Assembly (NCBI RefSeq): GCF_000515115.1
Contig: NZ_AZXF01000010.1
Span: 62,001-126,000, forward strand
Direction: 5' to 3'
DNA from: Nocardiopsis sp. CNT312
GTDB lineage: Bacteria > Actinomycetota > Actinomycetes > Streptosporangiales > Streptosporangiaceae
DNA length: 64,000 nt
Positions within the stretch are counted from its first letter, which is position 1. Each line of letters begins with the position of its first letter. The position numbers and the translations under genes are program-made. Positions 56,365 to 64,000 of this stretch are shown piece after piece. The notes under the pieces were generated by a model, which did not search any database, had not been told where the DNA came from, and worked only from the letters and a program-made list of their open reading frames with translations.

Positions 56365-56729
56365 CAGCCCACCCCCCGCTCGTGGGAGACGAACACGCGG
56401 GCACCGGCCAGCAGCACGCCGACGCCGTCGACGCGCAGCGGGCGAGCGGGGACGCGGTGGCGGTCCGCCCACGCTACGCCGAGCCGGCGCAGGCGGCGCC
56501 GCTTGGCGGGGGTGAGGGCCTCCAGCGGATGTCCGTAGCGCAGGGAGGTGCGCGTCTTGACCTCCGCCACGACCAGGGCGGGCCCGTCCCTGGCCACGAT
56601 GTCGATCTCGCCGTCAGGGATCCGCCAGTTGCGGTCGAGCACCCGCATGCCGGCACGTTCGAGGAAGACCGCGGCCAGCTCCTCGCCGACACCGCCCAAG
56701 CGGCGGCGGTACTGTGCCCCCGTGTCCAT
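56364..56729 (-). CDS. YraN/UPF0102-family nuclease-like protein
   Basis: This 121-residue protein of the UPF0102 family has a restriction-endonuclease-like fold. The conserved active-site-like residues are in [11 protein letters not shown] and [10 protein letters not shown]. The biochemical function is not established, though it is often adjacent to comM. The ATG is at 56729 (MDTGAQ). It is the first gene of a yraN-comM pair. Confidence 0.88.
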   Translation of the reverse strand: MDTGAQYRRRLGGVGEELAAVFLERAGMRVLDRNWRIPDGEIDIVARDGPALVVAEVKTRTSLRYGHPLEALTPAKRRRLRRLGVAWADRHRVPARPLRVDGVGVLLAGARVFVSHERGVG

Positions 56730-56833
56730 CGGCGACCACCTCCCGCTACTACGGTCGGTGATCGGCGGTCAACGCGCCAGGGGTCCCCTCAGCCTGTGGA
56801 CAACCTCAGTCACCGGCTCCCCCCGTGCGGGCC

Positions 56834-57160
56834 TCAGGACGCGCCCCCCTCCGGCGGCGGCACCTCCAGGTCGGACTTGGCGATCTCCTCGACGTTGACG
56901 TCCTTGAACGTCACCACGCGCACGTTGCGCACGAACCTGGCGGGCCGGTACATGTCCCAGACCCAGGCGTCCTCCATCACGACCTCGAAGTACATCTCCC
57001 CGTTCTCGGTGGAGCGCGGTTGCAGGTCGACGTGGTTGGTGAGGTAGAAACGGCGCTCGGTCTCCACCACGTAGCCGAAAAGGCCGACGACGTCCCGGTA
57101 CTCGCGATAGAGCTGGAGCTCCATCTCGGCCTCGTACTTCTCCAGGTCCTCAGAACTCAT
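56834..57160 (-). CDS. DUF2469-domain protein
   Basis: This 108-residue protein of actinobacterial family DUF2469 has a conserved EKYEAEMELQLYREYRDVVG start and RFYLTNHVDL. Its function is unknown, but the gene is nearly always next to lepB and the ribosomal block. ATG 57160 matches the family start. The 219-base gap to lepB holds no rnhB, which commonly lies there in related bacteria. Confidence 0.88.
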   Translation of the reverse strand: MSSEDLEKYEAEMELQLYREYRDVVGLFGYVVETERRFYLTNHVDLQPRSTENGEMYFEVVMEDAWVWDMYRPARFVRNVRVVTFKDVNVEEIAKSDLEVPPPEGGAS

Positions 57161-57379
57161 GACGTGCTCGCTTTCGTCGCACTCTCCTCGGACCCCCTTC
57201 CGGCCGACGCCGCCGACTCCCGGGTGGGAGGGCGGCCCCGTGAACCGGGGGGACACGAAGGCGGCCCGGGTTCCATCATGCGGCACGAAGAGGCCGTAGT
57301 GGACCCCCTGAACGGATATTCTCCTCGGCTCCGCTGCCCCGGCACCGCCTCCCGGCACGCTCCGCGACCGGGGCGGGAC

Positions 57380-58255
57380 TCACTGCCGCGCGCTGTCGAG
57401 GTCCTCGAAGGTCTCGGGCACCGACAGCCATCCGGCCTGGTCGAGCGGCCAGATGATGACGAAGGCCCGCCCCGCCACGTACTCCAGCGGCACCGCTCCG
57501 CCACCCGGGTCGTTCTGGTGGTCGCGCGAGTCCCCGGAGACGCCGCGGTTGTCACCCATGACCCACAGGTGCCCCTCGGGCACGGTGATCGGGCCGAACG
57601 GGTCGTGGGTCTCCAGCGCCCCCGGGTGGAGGTAGGCCTCCTCGTCCAGCGGTACTCCGTTGACCGTCACCCTGTTCTGCTCGTCGCAGCACTCCACCAC
57701 GTCGCCCGGCAGGCCGATCACGCGCTTGATGTAGTCCTTGCCCGTGGGCGCGACCCCCATCTGCTGCTGCACCCACGTGAACGCCGCTGAGAACGGGTTG
57801 GTCGGCTCGGGCACGAAGGTGGCGGCGTCGTCCCAGGAGTCCTCACCGTTGAAGACGACGATCTCTCCGCGCTCGACGTCGCGGACCTCGTAGACGAGCC
57901 TGTTGACGAGGACCTTGTCCCCTATCAGGAGGGTGTTCTCCATGGAGCTGGAGGGGATGTAGAAGGCCTGCATCACCCAGGTCCTGATCACGAACGTCAG
58001 CACCAGGGCGATGGCGATGAGGATGGGCAGTTCCTTCCAGAACGACCCCTCCTTCTTGGCGCTCTCGGACTTGCTCATCTCACTGCCCGCCCCCTCTTCC
58101 GGGCCCGGACCGCCTCCCCCGGACACAGCAGCGGCTCCCGAGTACCCGTGCACTCGGGAGCCGGTTTCGGATCTGCTGTCCTCGGGACCGGACCGGGGGG
58201 ACTGCCCGTCCCGGTCCTCGTCCGCCGCGCGGTCCCTGCCGTCGTCGTTGCTCAT
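57380..58255 (-). CDS. lepB: Signal peptidase I
   Basis: This 291-residue membrane protease removes signal peptides from secreted proteins. It has the catalytic Ser S104 in PSSSMENTL, the Lys general base K177 in DYIKRVIGLPGD and the C-terminal box GDNRGVSGDSRD. A transmembrane helix lies at about 76-96. The long acidic N-terminal region (1-70) is disordered, and Met 60 (position 58078) is an alternative start. Only one signal peptidase gene is here, while Streptomyces has several in this position. Confidence 0.94.
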   Translation of the reverse strand: MSNDDGRDRAADEDRDGQSPRSGPEDSRSETGSRVHGYSGAAAVSGGGGPGPEEGAGSEMSKSESAKKEGSFWKELPILIAIALVLTFVIRTWVMQAFYIPSSSMENTLLIGDKVLVNRLVYEVRDVERGEIVVFNGEDSWDDAATFVPEPTNPFSAAFTWVQQQMGVAPTGKDYIKRVIGLPGDVVECCDEQNRVTVNGVPLDEEAYLHPGALETHDPFGPITVPEGHLWVMGDNRGVSGDSRDHQNDPGGGAVPLEYVAGRAFVIIWPLDQAGWLSVPETFEDLDSARQ

Positions 58256-58320
58256 CGCCGAAAGCCTATACCGCGCGGCCTTCCGGAGCGGTGAGGTCCC
58301 GGCAACGAGCCGGAGGCGGG

Positions 58321-58680
58321 TTACTTGCCGACGGGCTCACGGCGCTCGCGGATGCGGGCGGCCTTGCCGCGCAGCTCGCGCAGGTAGTACAGCTTGGCCC
58401 GGCGGACACGGCCGCGGGAGACGACCTCGTACTTCTCGATGGCCGGCGTGTGGATGGGGAAGGTGCGCTCCACGCCCACGCCGTAGCTCACCTTGCGGAC
58501 CGTGAAGGTCTCGCGGTTGGCCGCGCCCTGGCGACGGATGACGACACCCTTGAAGACCTGGGTACGGGTGCGGTTGCCCTCGGTCACGCGCACGTGGACG
58601 TTGAGCGTGTCACCGGGACGGAAGTCCGGGACGTCGGTGCGGAGCTGAGCCTTTTCGAGCTCCTGAATGGCGGTGTGCAT
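58321..58680 (-). CDS. rplS: 50S ribosomal protein L19
   Basis: This 119-residue protein has the L19 motifs [16 protein letters not shown] and the C-terminal [18 protein letters not shown]. The order trmD-rplS-lepB is normal. ATG 58680 is preceded by a leader that holds a GC hairpin. Confidence 0.97.
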   Translation of the reverse strand: MHTAIQELEKAQLRTDVPDFRPGDTLNVHVRVTEGNRTRTQVFKGVVIRRQGAANRETFTVRKVSYGVGVERTFPIHTPAIEKYEVVSRGRVRRAKLYYLRELRGKAARIRERREPVGK

Positions 58681-58712
58681 CTGTCATCCTCATCGGTAGC
58701 GCTCCACGTCCT

Positions 58713-58753
58713 GCCCCGCCCGGCGGTGCCGGGAAGGGGAACGCGGGCGGGGC
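58713..58753 (-). terminator. Hairpin between trmD and rplS
   Basis: GCCCCGCCC (58713-58721) and GGGCGGGGC (58745-58753) are perfect complements flanking a GC-rich loop. It may terminate trmD transcripts or act as an rplS leader element. Confidence 0.45.
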
Positions 58754-58864
58754 CCTGGACCCTGGATCTGGAGTCCGACTGTCGAACCGCCCGGGTGACC
58801 GTCACAGAGGCCGACGTCGGTCCGGCGGCATGCGGATGCGGCCGGTCACCAGGGGGGAACTCAC

Positions 58865-59662
58865 CTAGTCTGCCACATCCCCGCGGCCGACCCGAACGCC
58901 CTCTGCTTCGAGAACCTCCCGGTCACGCCGGTCGAACGCCTCCTCGGGCGTGTCCCGCACCAGGTCGGGCCGGTTGCGCGCGGTCTTGCGCAGGGCCTGG
59001 TCGCGACGCCAGCGGTCGACGGCCCCGTGGTCACCGGAGAGCAGGACCGGTGGGACCGCACGGCCGCGCCACTGGGCGGGCTTGGTGTAGACGGGGCCCT
59101 CGACGAGGTGCTCCATCCCGCCGGAGGCGAACGAGTCCTGGACCGCCGACTCCCGGTTGCCGAGCACGCCGGGAAGCAGCCGGGTGATCGCCTCGACCAT
59201 CACCAGGGTGGCGGACTCCCCGCCGTTGAGCACGTAGTCGCCGATGCTCAGCTCCTCCACCGGCATGCGCAGTGCGGCCTCCTCCGCCACCCGCGCGTCG
59301 ATCCCCTCGTAGCGTCCGCACCCGAAGACCAGGTGTCCCTCGCCTGCCAGGCGTTCGGCGTCGGCCTGACGGAAGGGGCGTCCGCTCGGGGTCGGCAGGA
59401 CCAGCCGCGGCGGACGGCCCTCCCCCTGCAAGGGGCCACCCGTCACCGCGTCGATCGCCTCACCCCACGGCTCCGGTTTCATCACCATGCCCGGTCCGCC
59501 GCCGCAGGGGGTGTCGTCGACGGTGTTGTGCCGGTCGTGGGTCCATGAGCGCAGATCGTACACGCGCACGTCGAGCAGTCCGGCCGCGCGCGCCTTGCCG
59601 ATCAGCGACAGTTCCAGGGGGGCGAAGTAGTCGGGGAAGATACTGATGATGTCGATGCGCAT
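58865..59662 (-). CDS. trmD: tRNA (guanine-N1)-methyltransferase TrmD
   Basis: This 265-residue SPOUT methyltransferase modifies G37 of tRNAs that carry a Pro, Leu or Arg anticodon. The knot and SAM site are visible in FGCGRYEGIDAR and IGDYVLNGGE. The substrate-binding DDTPCGGGPGMVM is intact. ATG 59662 lies 10 bases after the rimM stop. The open frame runs upstream into rimM but this start fits the family. Confidence 0.96.
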   Translation of the reverse strand: MRIDIISIFPDYFAPLELSLIGKARAAGLLDVRVYDLRSWTHDRHNTVDDTPCGGGPGMVMKPEPWGEAIDAVTGGPLQGEGRPPRLVLPTPSGRPFRQADAERLAGEGHLVFGCGRYEGIDARVAEEAALRMPVEELSIGDYVLNGGESATLVMVEAITRLLPGVLGNRESAVQDSFASGGMEHLVEGPVYTKPAQWRGRAVPPVLLSGDHGAVDRWRRDQALRKTARNRPDLVRDTPEEAFDRRDREVLEAEGVRVGRGDVAD

Positions 59663-59672
59663 GCGCGCCCTC

Positions 59673-60185
59673 TCACTCTGCGAGGTCGAGCAGGCCGGGC
59701 GGCGGATCGATGACGATCCGGCCCCGGGCCACGTCGACCTCGGGGACCAGGGCGGCCACGAACGGCACGAGCGTCTCACGCCCGTCCCCGGTGGTGACGG
59801 AGAGGACGTCCTGCGCCAGGTGGAGGACGTCCGACACCCGGCCGACGGGCTCGTCGGCGGTGGTCACCACGTCCAAGCCAATGAGTTCGTGGTCGTGGAA
59901 CTCGTCGGGGTCGTCAGTCGGCGCAAGGTCGGCGGAGTCCACCAGCAGGGTGGTACCGCGCAGCGCCTCCGCGGAGTCGCGGCCGACGTGTCCCTCGAAG
60001 CGCGCGAGGGACTTCCCGCTGTGGCGGCGGAACGCGGCGACGGTCAGCGGCCCCCGGTCGGCCGGGTCGGTGGCGAGTACGGAGCCGACGGCGAACCGCT
60101 CCTGGGGGTCGTCGGTGCGCACATCGACGACCACATCGCCGCGCACCCCGTGAGCACGGCCGATCCGACCCACTACGAGCAGCAT
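59673..60185 (-). CDS. rimM: Ribosome maturation factor RimM
   Basis: This 170-residue protein helps assemble the 30S head domain. It has the conserved N-terminus VGRIGRAHGVRGDV and a PRC-barrel C-terminal domain (HELIGLDVVT, LVPFVAALVPEVD). ATG 60185 has GGGAGG upstream. Its promoter region lies behind the khpA terminator hairpin. Confidence 0.94.
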   Translation of the reverse strand: MLLVVGRIGRAHGVRGDVVVDVRTDDPQERFAVGSVLATDPADRGPLTVAAFRRHSGKSLARFEGHVGRDSAEALRGTTLLVDSADLAPTDDPDEFHDHELIGLDVVTTADEPVGRVSDVLHLAQDVLSVTTGDGRETLVPFVAALVPEVDVARGRIVIDPPPGLLDLAE

Positions 60186-60277
60186 GGGGCTGTGCCCCTC
60201 CCTCTGGTGTCCGGCCCGGCTCAGGACCGGGACGACGGAGCCCGAGGCTCGTGGGAAGCGGCCCCGGGCACGGCGGC

Positions 60278-60305
60278 GGGGCGCCGCCCTTGCGGGCGGC
60301 GCCCC
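60278..60305 (-). terminator. Strong terminator after khpA
   Basis: GGGGCGCCGCCC (60278-60289) and GGGCGGCGCCCC (60294-60305) form a perfect 12-base stem with loop TTGC, 10 bases past the khpA stop. Confidence 0.8.
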
Positions 60306-60315
60306 GAGAGGCGTG

Positions 60316-60558
60316 TCAGCGCACCTCGTGAAGATCCAGCAGGTCCACACGGACGTAGCGGCCCCCGGCAAGGGAACCGATGACGGTCCGCAACGCCTTG
60401 GCGGTGCGGCCGTTGCGGCCGATCACCTTGCCCAGGTCGTCGGGGTGGACCCGCACCTCCAAGACCTTGCCCTTGCGGAGCCTCCTGGCCCTCACCTGGA
60501 CGTCGTCGGAGTTGGCAACGATCCCCTTGACGAGGTGCTCAAGCGCCTCTTCCAGCAC
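60316..60558 (-). CDS. khpA: KH-domain RNA-binding protein KhpA
   Basis: This 80-residue single KH-domain protein has the GxxG RNA-binding loop in VIGRNGRTAKAL. Homologues pair with KhpB to bind many RNAs. GTG 60558 is 1 base after the rpsP stop, so it is translated with S16. Length is normal. Confidence 0.93.
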   Translation of the reverse strand: MLEEALEHLVKGIVANSDDVQVRARRLRKGKVLEVRVHPDDLGKVIGRNGRTAKALRTVIGSLAGGRYVRVDLLDLHEVR

Positions 60559-60559
60559 G

Positions 60560-61027
60560 TCAGGCCTCGCCCTCGGACTTCTCTGCCTCGGCGGCGGCCT
60601 CGGCGGGCTTGTCAGCCTTCTCCGCCTTGTCCGCCTTCTTCTCGGACTTCCTGCCCTTGCCCTTGCCCTCGGCGCCCGGGAGCACGAGCTCCTTGAGGGC
60701 GGCCTGGAAGGCGGCCTCCTTGGCCTCGGGGTCCTTGGGCTCGGCCACCTTCAGCGGCGCCGGAGCGGGCAGACCCTTGAACTTCTGCCAGTCACCGGTC
60801 TTGCGCAGGAGAACCTTGACCGCGTCGGAGGGCTGGGCACCCACGGACAGCCAGTACTGCGCCCGCTCGGAGTCGACCTGGATCAGGCTCGGCTCCTCCT
60901 TGGGGTGGTACTTGCCGATCTCCTCAATCGCCTTGCCGTCACGCTTGTTGCGAGCGTCGGCGACGATGATGCGGTACTGGGGCGTACGGATCTTGCCCAT
61001 ACGCTTGAGCTTCAGTTTGACAGCCAC
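60560..61027 (-). CDS. rpsP: 30S ribosomal protein S16
   Basis: This 155-residue protein has the normal S16 core of about 80 residues ([25 protein letters not shown]). A 70-residue tail follows, rich in Lys, Ala and Glu. S16 tails of this kind occur in actinobacteria but this one is long. The start GTG 61027 ([10 protein letters not shown]) fits the family. It begins 207 bases after the ffh stop. Confidence 0.95.
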   Translation of the reverse strand: MAVKLKLKRMGKIRTPQYRIIVADARNKRDGKAIEEIGKYHPKEEPSLIQVDSERAQYWLSVGAQPSDAVKVLLRKTGDWQKFKGLPAPAPLKVAEPKDPEAKEAAFQAALKELVLPGAEGKGKGRKSEKKADKAEKADKPAEAAAEAEKSEGEA

Positions 61028-61234
61028 TGGAGTGGTCTTCTCCCGGTCAACGGTGCGATCTGCCCGGCGGCGGGCCGCGTGGGGTTGCGGCGCGCGTTGG
61101 GGCTGACGTGGGCGACCGACGAGTTAGAGGGCTGGCCGGTCACCGTTAGTCGACTCCCCATTGTGCCAGACACCAACGGGTTCCTCTGCCAGGAACCCGA
61201 CCGCGCACGGTCACACATCCGACGGTTGGTTGGA

Positions 61235-62866
61235 CTACTTCTTCCCGCCCTTGCCCTGACCGAGTGTGAAATCCGACAGGTCCGGCATGTTGGGCCCGCC
61301 GAAAGCGGGCGGGAGCTTGGGCTGGCCGGACCCGCCCGCACCGCCGCCCAACCCCGGAGGCAACTGCGGCTGGCCGCCGCCCTCCTCCTGGCGGCGCCGG
61401 CGCTGTTCGGCACGCTCGGCCTCCTGCTGGCGGGCCTTCATCGGGTTGCCGCTGCGCTGCTTGCCCTTCTTCGCCTTCTTGGCCTGGGCCTTGGCCTTCT
61501 TGCGGTTGCCACCGCCCCCCATGCCCGGCATGCCCGGCATGCCGGGCATGCCGGGCATGCCGCCGCCCTCCTTCATCTTGCGCATCATCTTCTGCGCCTC
61601 GAAGAACCGGGTGACGAGGCCGTTGACATCGCTGACCTGCGTCCCCGAACCGTTGGCGATGCGCAGTCGGCGCGAGCCGTTGATCATCTTGGGCTGGGCG
61701 CGCTCAGCGGGGGTCATCGACCGGATGATCGCCTGGATGCGGTCCAGGGACTTGTCGTCGATGCTGTCGATCTGCTCGCGCATCTGCCCCATGCCGGGCA
61801 TCATGCCGAGCAGGTTCCCGATCGGCCCGAGCCTGCGGACCATCGACATCTGTTCGAGGAAGTCGTCGAGCGTGAAGTCCTCGCCCGAGGCCATGGTCGA
61901 GGCCATCTTCTCGACCTCGGCCTCGTCGAACGTGCGCTGCGCCTGTTCGATCAGGGTGAGGACGTCACCCATGTCCAGGATGCGCGAGGCCATCCGGTCC
62001 GGGTGGAAGAGGTCGAAGTCGTCCAGCTTCTCGCCGGTGGAGGCGAACATGATCGGACGGCCGGTGAGATGGCGGATGGACAGCGCCGCGCCGCCGCGCG
62101 CGTCACCGTCGAGCTTGGTGAGCGCGACGGCGTCGTAGCCGACCCCGTCGAGGAAGGCCTGGGCGGTGTTGACCGCGTCCTGGCCGATCATGGCGTCGAC
62201 GACGAAGAGGATCTCGTCGGGCTCGACCGCGTCACGGATGTCCGCGGCCTGCCGCATCATCTCGGTGTCCACACCGAGGCGGCCCGCGGTGTCGATGACG
62301 ACCACGTTGTGGTTGTTGCGGCGGGCGTACTCGACGGAGTCCCGGGCCACCCGCACGGGATCGCCCACGCCGTTGCCCGGTTCGGGGGCGAAGACCGGCG
62401 CGCCCGCGCGCTCGCCGACCACCTGGAGCTGGGTGACCGCGTTGGGGCGCTGGAGGTCGGCGGCGACCAGCAGCGGGGTGTTGCGCTCCCCGGCCAGCCA
62501 CTTGGCGAGCTTGCCCGCCAGGGTCGTCTTGCCGGCACCCTGAAGGCCGGCAAGCATGATCACGGTGGGCGGGTTCTTGGCGTACCGGACCTGACGGGTC
62601 TCGCCGCCGAGGATCTCGACCAGTTCCTCGTTGACGATCCTGATGACCTGCTGTGCCGGGTTGAGGGCCTTGGAGACCTCCTCACCGCGGGCACGCTCCT
62701 TGACCCGTGCGAGGAACGCGCGGACCACCGGCAGTGCGACGTCCGCCTCCAGCAGCGCGAGACGGATCTCGCGCGCGGTCGCGTTGATGTCCTCCTCGGA
62801 CAGGCGCCCCTTGCCGCGCAGAGAGGAGAAGACCGATGTCAGCCGGTCGGAAAGCGTCTCGAACAC
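61235..62866 (-). CDS. ffh: Signal recognition particle GTPase Ffh
   Basis: This 543-residue SRP54 homologue targets membrane proteins to the translocon. It has the N domain, the GTPase domain (Walker A GLQGAGKTT, DTAGR, TKLDGDARGG) and the Met-rich M domain. The M domain contains a run of Met-Pro-Gly-Met units near residue 450, and the tail is long and Pro/Gln-rich. I start at GTG 62866 because FETLSDRLTSVFSSLRGKG is the normal N-terminus. The next gene upstream belongs to a different unit. Confidence 0.95.
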   Translation of the reverse strand: MFETLSDRLTSVFSSLRGKGRLSEEDINATAREIRLALLEADVALPVVRAFLARVKERARGEEVSKALNPAQQVIRIVNEELVEILGGETRQVRYAKNPPTVIMLAGLQGAGKTTLAGKLAKWLAGERNTPLLVAADLQRPNAVTQLQVVGERAGAPVFAPEPGNGVGDPVRVARDSVEYARRNNHNVVVIDTAGRLGVDTEMMRQAADIRDAVEPDEILFVVDAMIGQDAVNTAQAFLDGVGYDAVALTKLDGDARGGAALSIRHLTGRPIMFASTGEKLDDFDLFHPDRMASRILDMGDVLTLIEQAQRTFDEAEVEKMASTMASGEDFTLDDFLEQMSMVRRLGPIGNLLGMMPGMGQMREQIDSIDDKSLDRIQAIIRSMTPAERAQPKMINGSRRLRIANGSGTQVSDVNGLVTRFFEAQKMMRKMKEGGGMPGMPGMPGMPGMGGGGNRKKAKAQAKKAKKGKQRSGNPMKARQQEAERAEQRRRRQEEGGGQPQLPPGLGGGAGGSGQPKLPPAFGGPNMPDLSDFTLGQGKGGKK

Positions 62867-62911
62867 GAGTGTGGCCAGTCCTTCGTCTCGGAATTGGTCT
62901 CCCAGATTACC

Positions 62912-62948
62912 TGCCCGCCCCGGCCCCGCCACCACACGGCGGCGGGCA
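62912..62948 (-). terminator. Candidate terminator of the gene upstream of ffh
   Basis: TGCCCGCC (62912-62919) and GGCGGGCA (62941-62948) form a perfect 8-base stem, with an inner CCGCC/GGCGG possibility. It lies 15 bases after the hypothetical gene's stop and before ffh. Confidence 0.5.
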
Positions 62949-62962
62949 CCCGGGAGGGTGGA

Positions 62963-64000
62963 TCAGTCCTCCGTGGCCTGCCCGGACGGCTCCGCCCCGG
63001 TCCCGTCCGTGGCCTCGCCCTCCCCGGCACCGCCCGACAGGGTGGCCTCGCGCTGCTCCTCGATCGCGGCCAGGAGCTCCTCCTGGCGCTCACCGGTCAG
63101 GCCCCGTGTGGACAGCCGGGACTCGGCGTTCACGTCGTAGACCTCGTCACCGGTCTCACCAGTGAAACCGTAGTCCACGGAGCACGCCAGTTCCAGGGAG
63201 CCCCCGGCCTCCAGGGTTGCGGTCTGGCTGCACTCCTTGTCCCCGAGCTCGTCGTTGCTGAAGTCCACGTCCATGACGACAGTCACGGACCCGCTGCCGG
63301 TGCCGCCCTGGTCGTGCACGACCCCGGACCAGGTGCAGTCGGGGCCCTCACCGCAGTTCAGGCTCGGCTGGCCGTCCCAGGTCACGTCGATGCGCGCGTC
63401 CCGGGACATCTCCAGCCCCTCCCCGGCGACGGTGCTCAGGCCGTCGTAGAGCTCCTCGACGGCGGCGTCGTCGGCCTCCGCCAAGTCCAGCCGGACCTGC
63501 GGTCCGCTCTCGGCCCCCTCGGGGACGAGTTCCTCGATGGCGACGCGCTCGACCTGGCCGGTCTCGGCGTTGATCCACAGCCGGTTGCGCTCGCCCGCCA
63601 GGTCCACCCTGTGGGTCAGGACTCCGTCCAGCTTCTCCGTGACCGCCTCCGGCGAGGCGACTTCCATCCCACCGAGGATCTGTGCGAGCGCGGGCGGTGC
63701 CAGCGTCGCGGCGGGGTCGATCCATGCCTGTTCCCCGGTGACGCGCACCCACTGCTCCGGGAATTCGTCGGAGTCGGGGCCGAAGACGCCGCGGTCGAGC
63801 CAGAAGCCCTCCGGAGCGCGCAGGAAGAGCATGCCGTCGGCTCCGACCAGTTCGCCGTCGAGGTCGTTGGCGCTGACCGTGCCCTGAGCGGCCCCGCCGT
63901 CGGCGACGGTGAGGGACACCTCCTGCGGGACCTCTCCAACGGAGGCGGCCACCTGGCCCGTGGTGGTGAGCGCGGGGTAGGCGGCCAGTGCGGTGAGGGC
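62963..64000 (-). CDS. Hypothetical protein, probably exported (5' end outside window)
   Basis: The frame is open through the window end, so the N-terminus is missing; about 345 residues are present. The visible protein is acidic, with an Ala/Gly/Thr-rich start (ALTALAAYPALTTTGQVAA) that could follow a signal peptide or membrane helix, repeated beta-like segments and two Cys pairs (NCGEGPDC and CSQT...LACSV). An acidic Gly/Glu tail closes it. I do not recognise the family; the mix of Cys pairs and beta strands suggests an extracytoplasmic or lipoprotein-type protein. It precedes ffh in the same direction but looks like a separate unit. Confidence 0.7.
   Translation of the reverse strand, partial: ALTALAAYPALTTTGQVAASVGEVPQEVSLTVADGGAAQGTVSANDLDGELVGADGMLFLRAPEGFWLDRGVFGPDSDEFPEQWVRVTGEQAWIDPAATLAPPALAQILGGMEVASPEAVTEKLDGVLTHRVDLAGERNRLWINAETGQVERVAIEELVPEGAESGPQVRLDLAEADDAAVEELYDGLSTVAGEGLEMSRDARIDVTWDGQPSLNCGEGPDCTWSGVVHDQGGTGSGSVTVVMDVDFSNDELGDKECSQTATLEAGGSLELACSVDYGFTGETGDEVYDVNAESRLSTRGLTGERQEELLAAIEEQREATLSGGAGEGEATDGTGAEPSGQATED

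Noticed and set aside
58681-58864. L19 leader RNA
   Set aside because: A hairpin is present but the motifs of described L19 leaders were not recognisable, so only the hairpin is recorded.

Overview
The window is chromosomal DNA from a high-GC actinobacterium. Third codon positions are almost all G or C, GTG and TTG starts are common, and it carries several actinobacterial hallmarks: a GlgE glucan operon, a four-gene conservon (cvnABCD), GuaB1, EF-G2, a DUF2469 gene and the rpsB-tsf-pyrH-frr-cdsA and rpsP-rimM-trmD-rplS-lepB blocks. A filamentous actinomycete of the Nocardiopsis/Streptosporangiales kind fits best, but that is an inference from gene content, not from a marker gene.

Layout. 1-10.2 kb: the end of a kdpD-kdpE potassium two-component system, an APH(6)-like kinase, a CbiX-fold protein without its metal histidines, an AadA-like nucleotidyltransferase, peptide deformylase, a secreted coiled-coil protein, an MFS transporter, an alpha/beta hydrolase and a CPBP-fold membrane protein. 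10.4-20.7 kb: EF-G2, an M20-M48 hydrolase pair, an acyltransferase, a CDP-alcohol phosphatidyltransferase, GuaB1, endonuclease V and a DUF3592 protein. 21.1-26.2 kb: the cvnABCD conservon followed by an MpaB-family oxygenase. 26.2-30.4 kb: etfBA and a membrane Ser/Thr kinase. 30.7-34.8 kb: a thiamine-type ECF transporter (ykoE-ecfA-ecfT) under a TPP riboswitch, preceded by a second promoter-riboswitch-ykoE unit. 34.8-37.0 kb: a class A penicillin-binding protein.

37.7-45.6 kb is the glgE-treS-mak-glgB operon, which turns trehalose into maltose, maltose 1-phosphate and branched alpha-glucan. A perfect CRP-type palindrome lies about 200 bases upstream. From 45.6 kb to the end almost everything lies on the minus strand and is housekeeping: an aminotransferase, cdsA, frr, pyrH, tsf, rpsB, xerC, ridA, dprA, comM, yraN, DUF2469, lepB, rplS, trmD, rimM, khpA, rpsP and ffh. 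One plus-strand M23 peptidase is embedded. The last gene is cut by the window end. Strong GC hairpins mark most operon ends.

The most unusual locus is the duplicated thiamine-transport unit at 33.0-34.8 kb. Two ykoE genes each have a matching promoter and TPP riboswitch. A short in-frame relic of ecfA follows the orphan copy, so the history of duplication and deletion can be read directly. No CRISPR array, tRNA, rRNA, insertion sequence, prophage or recognisable defence island was seen.
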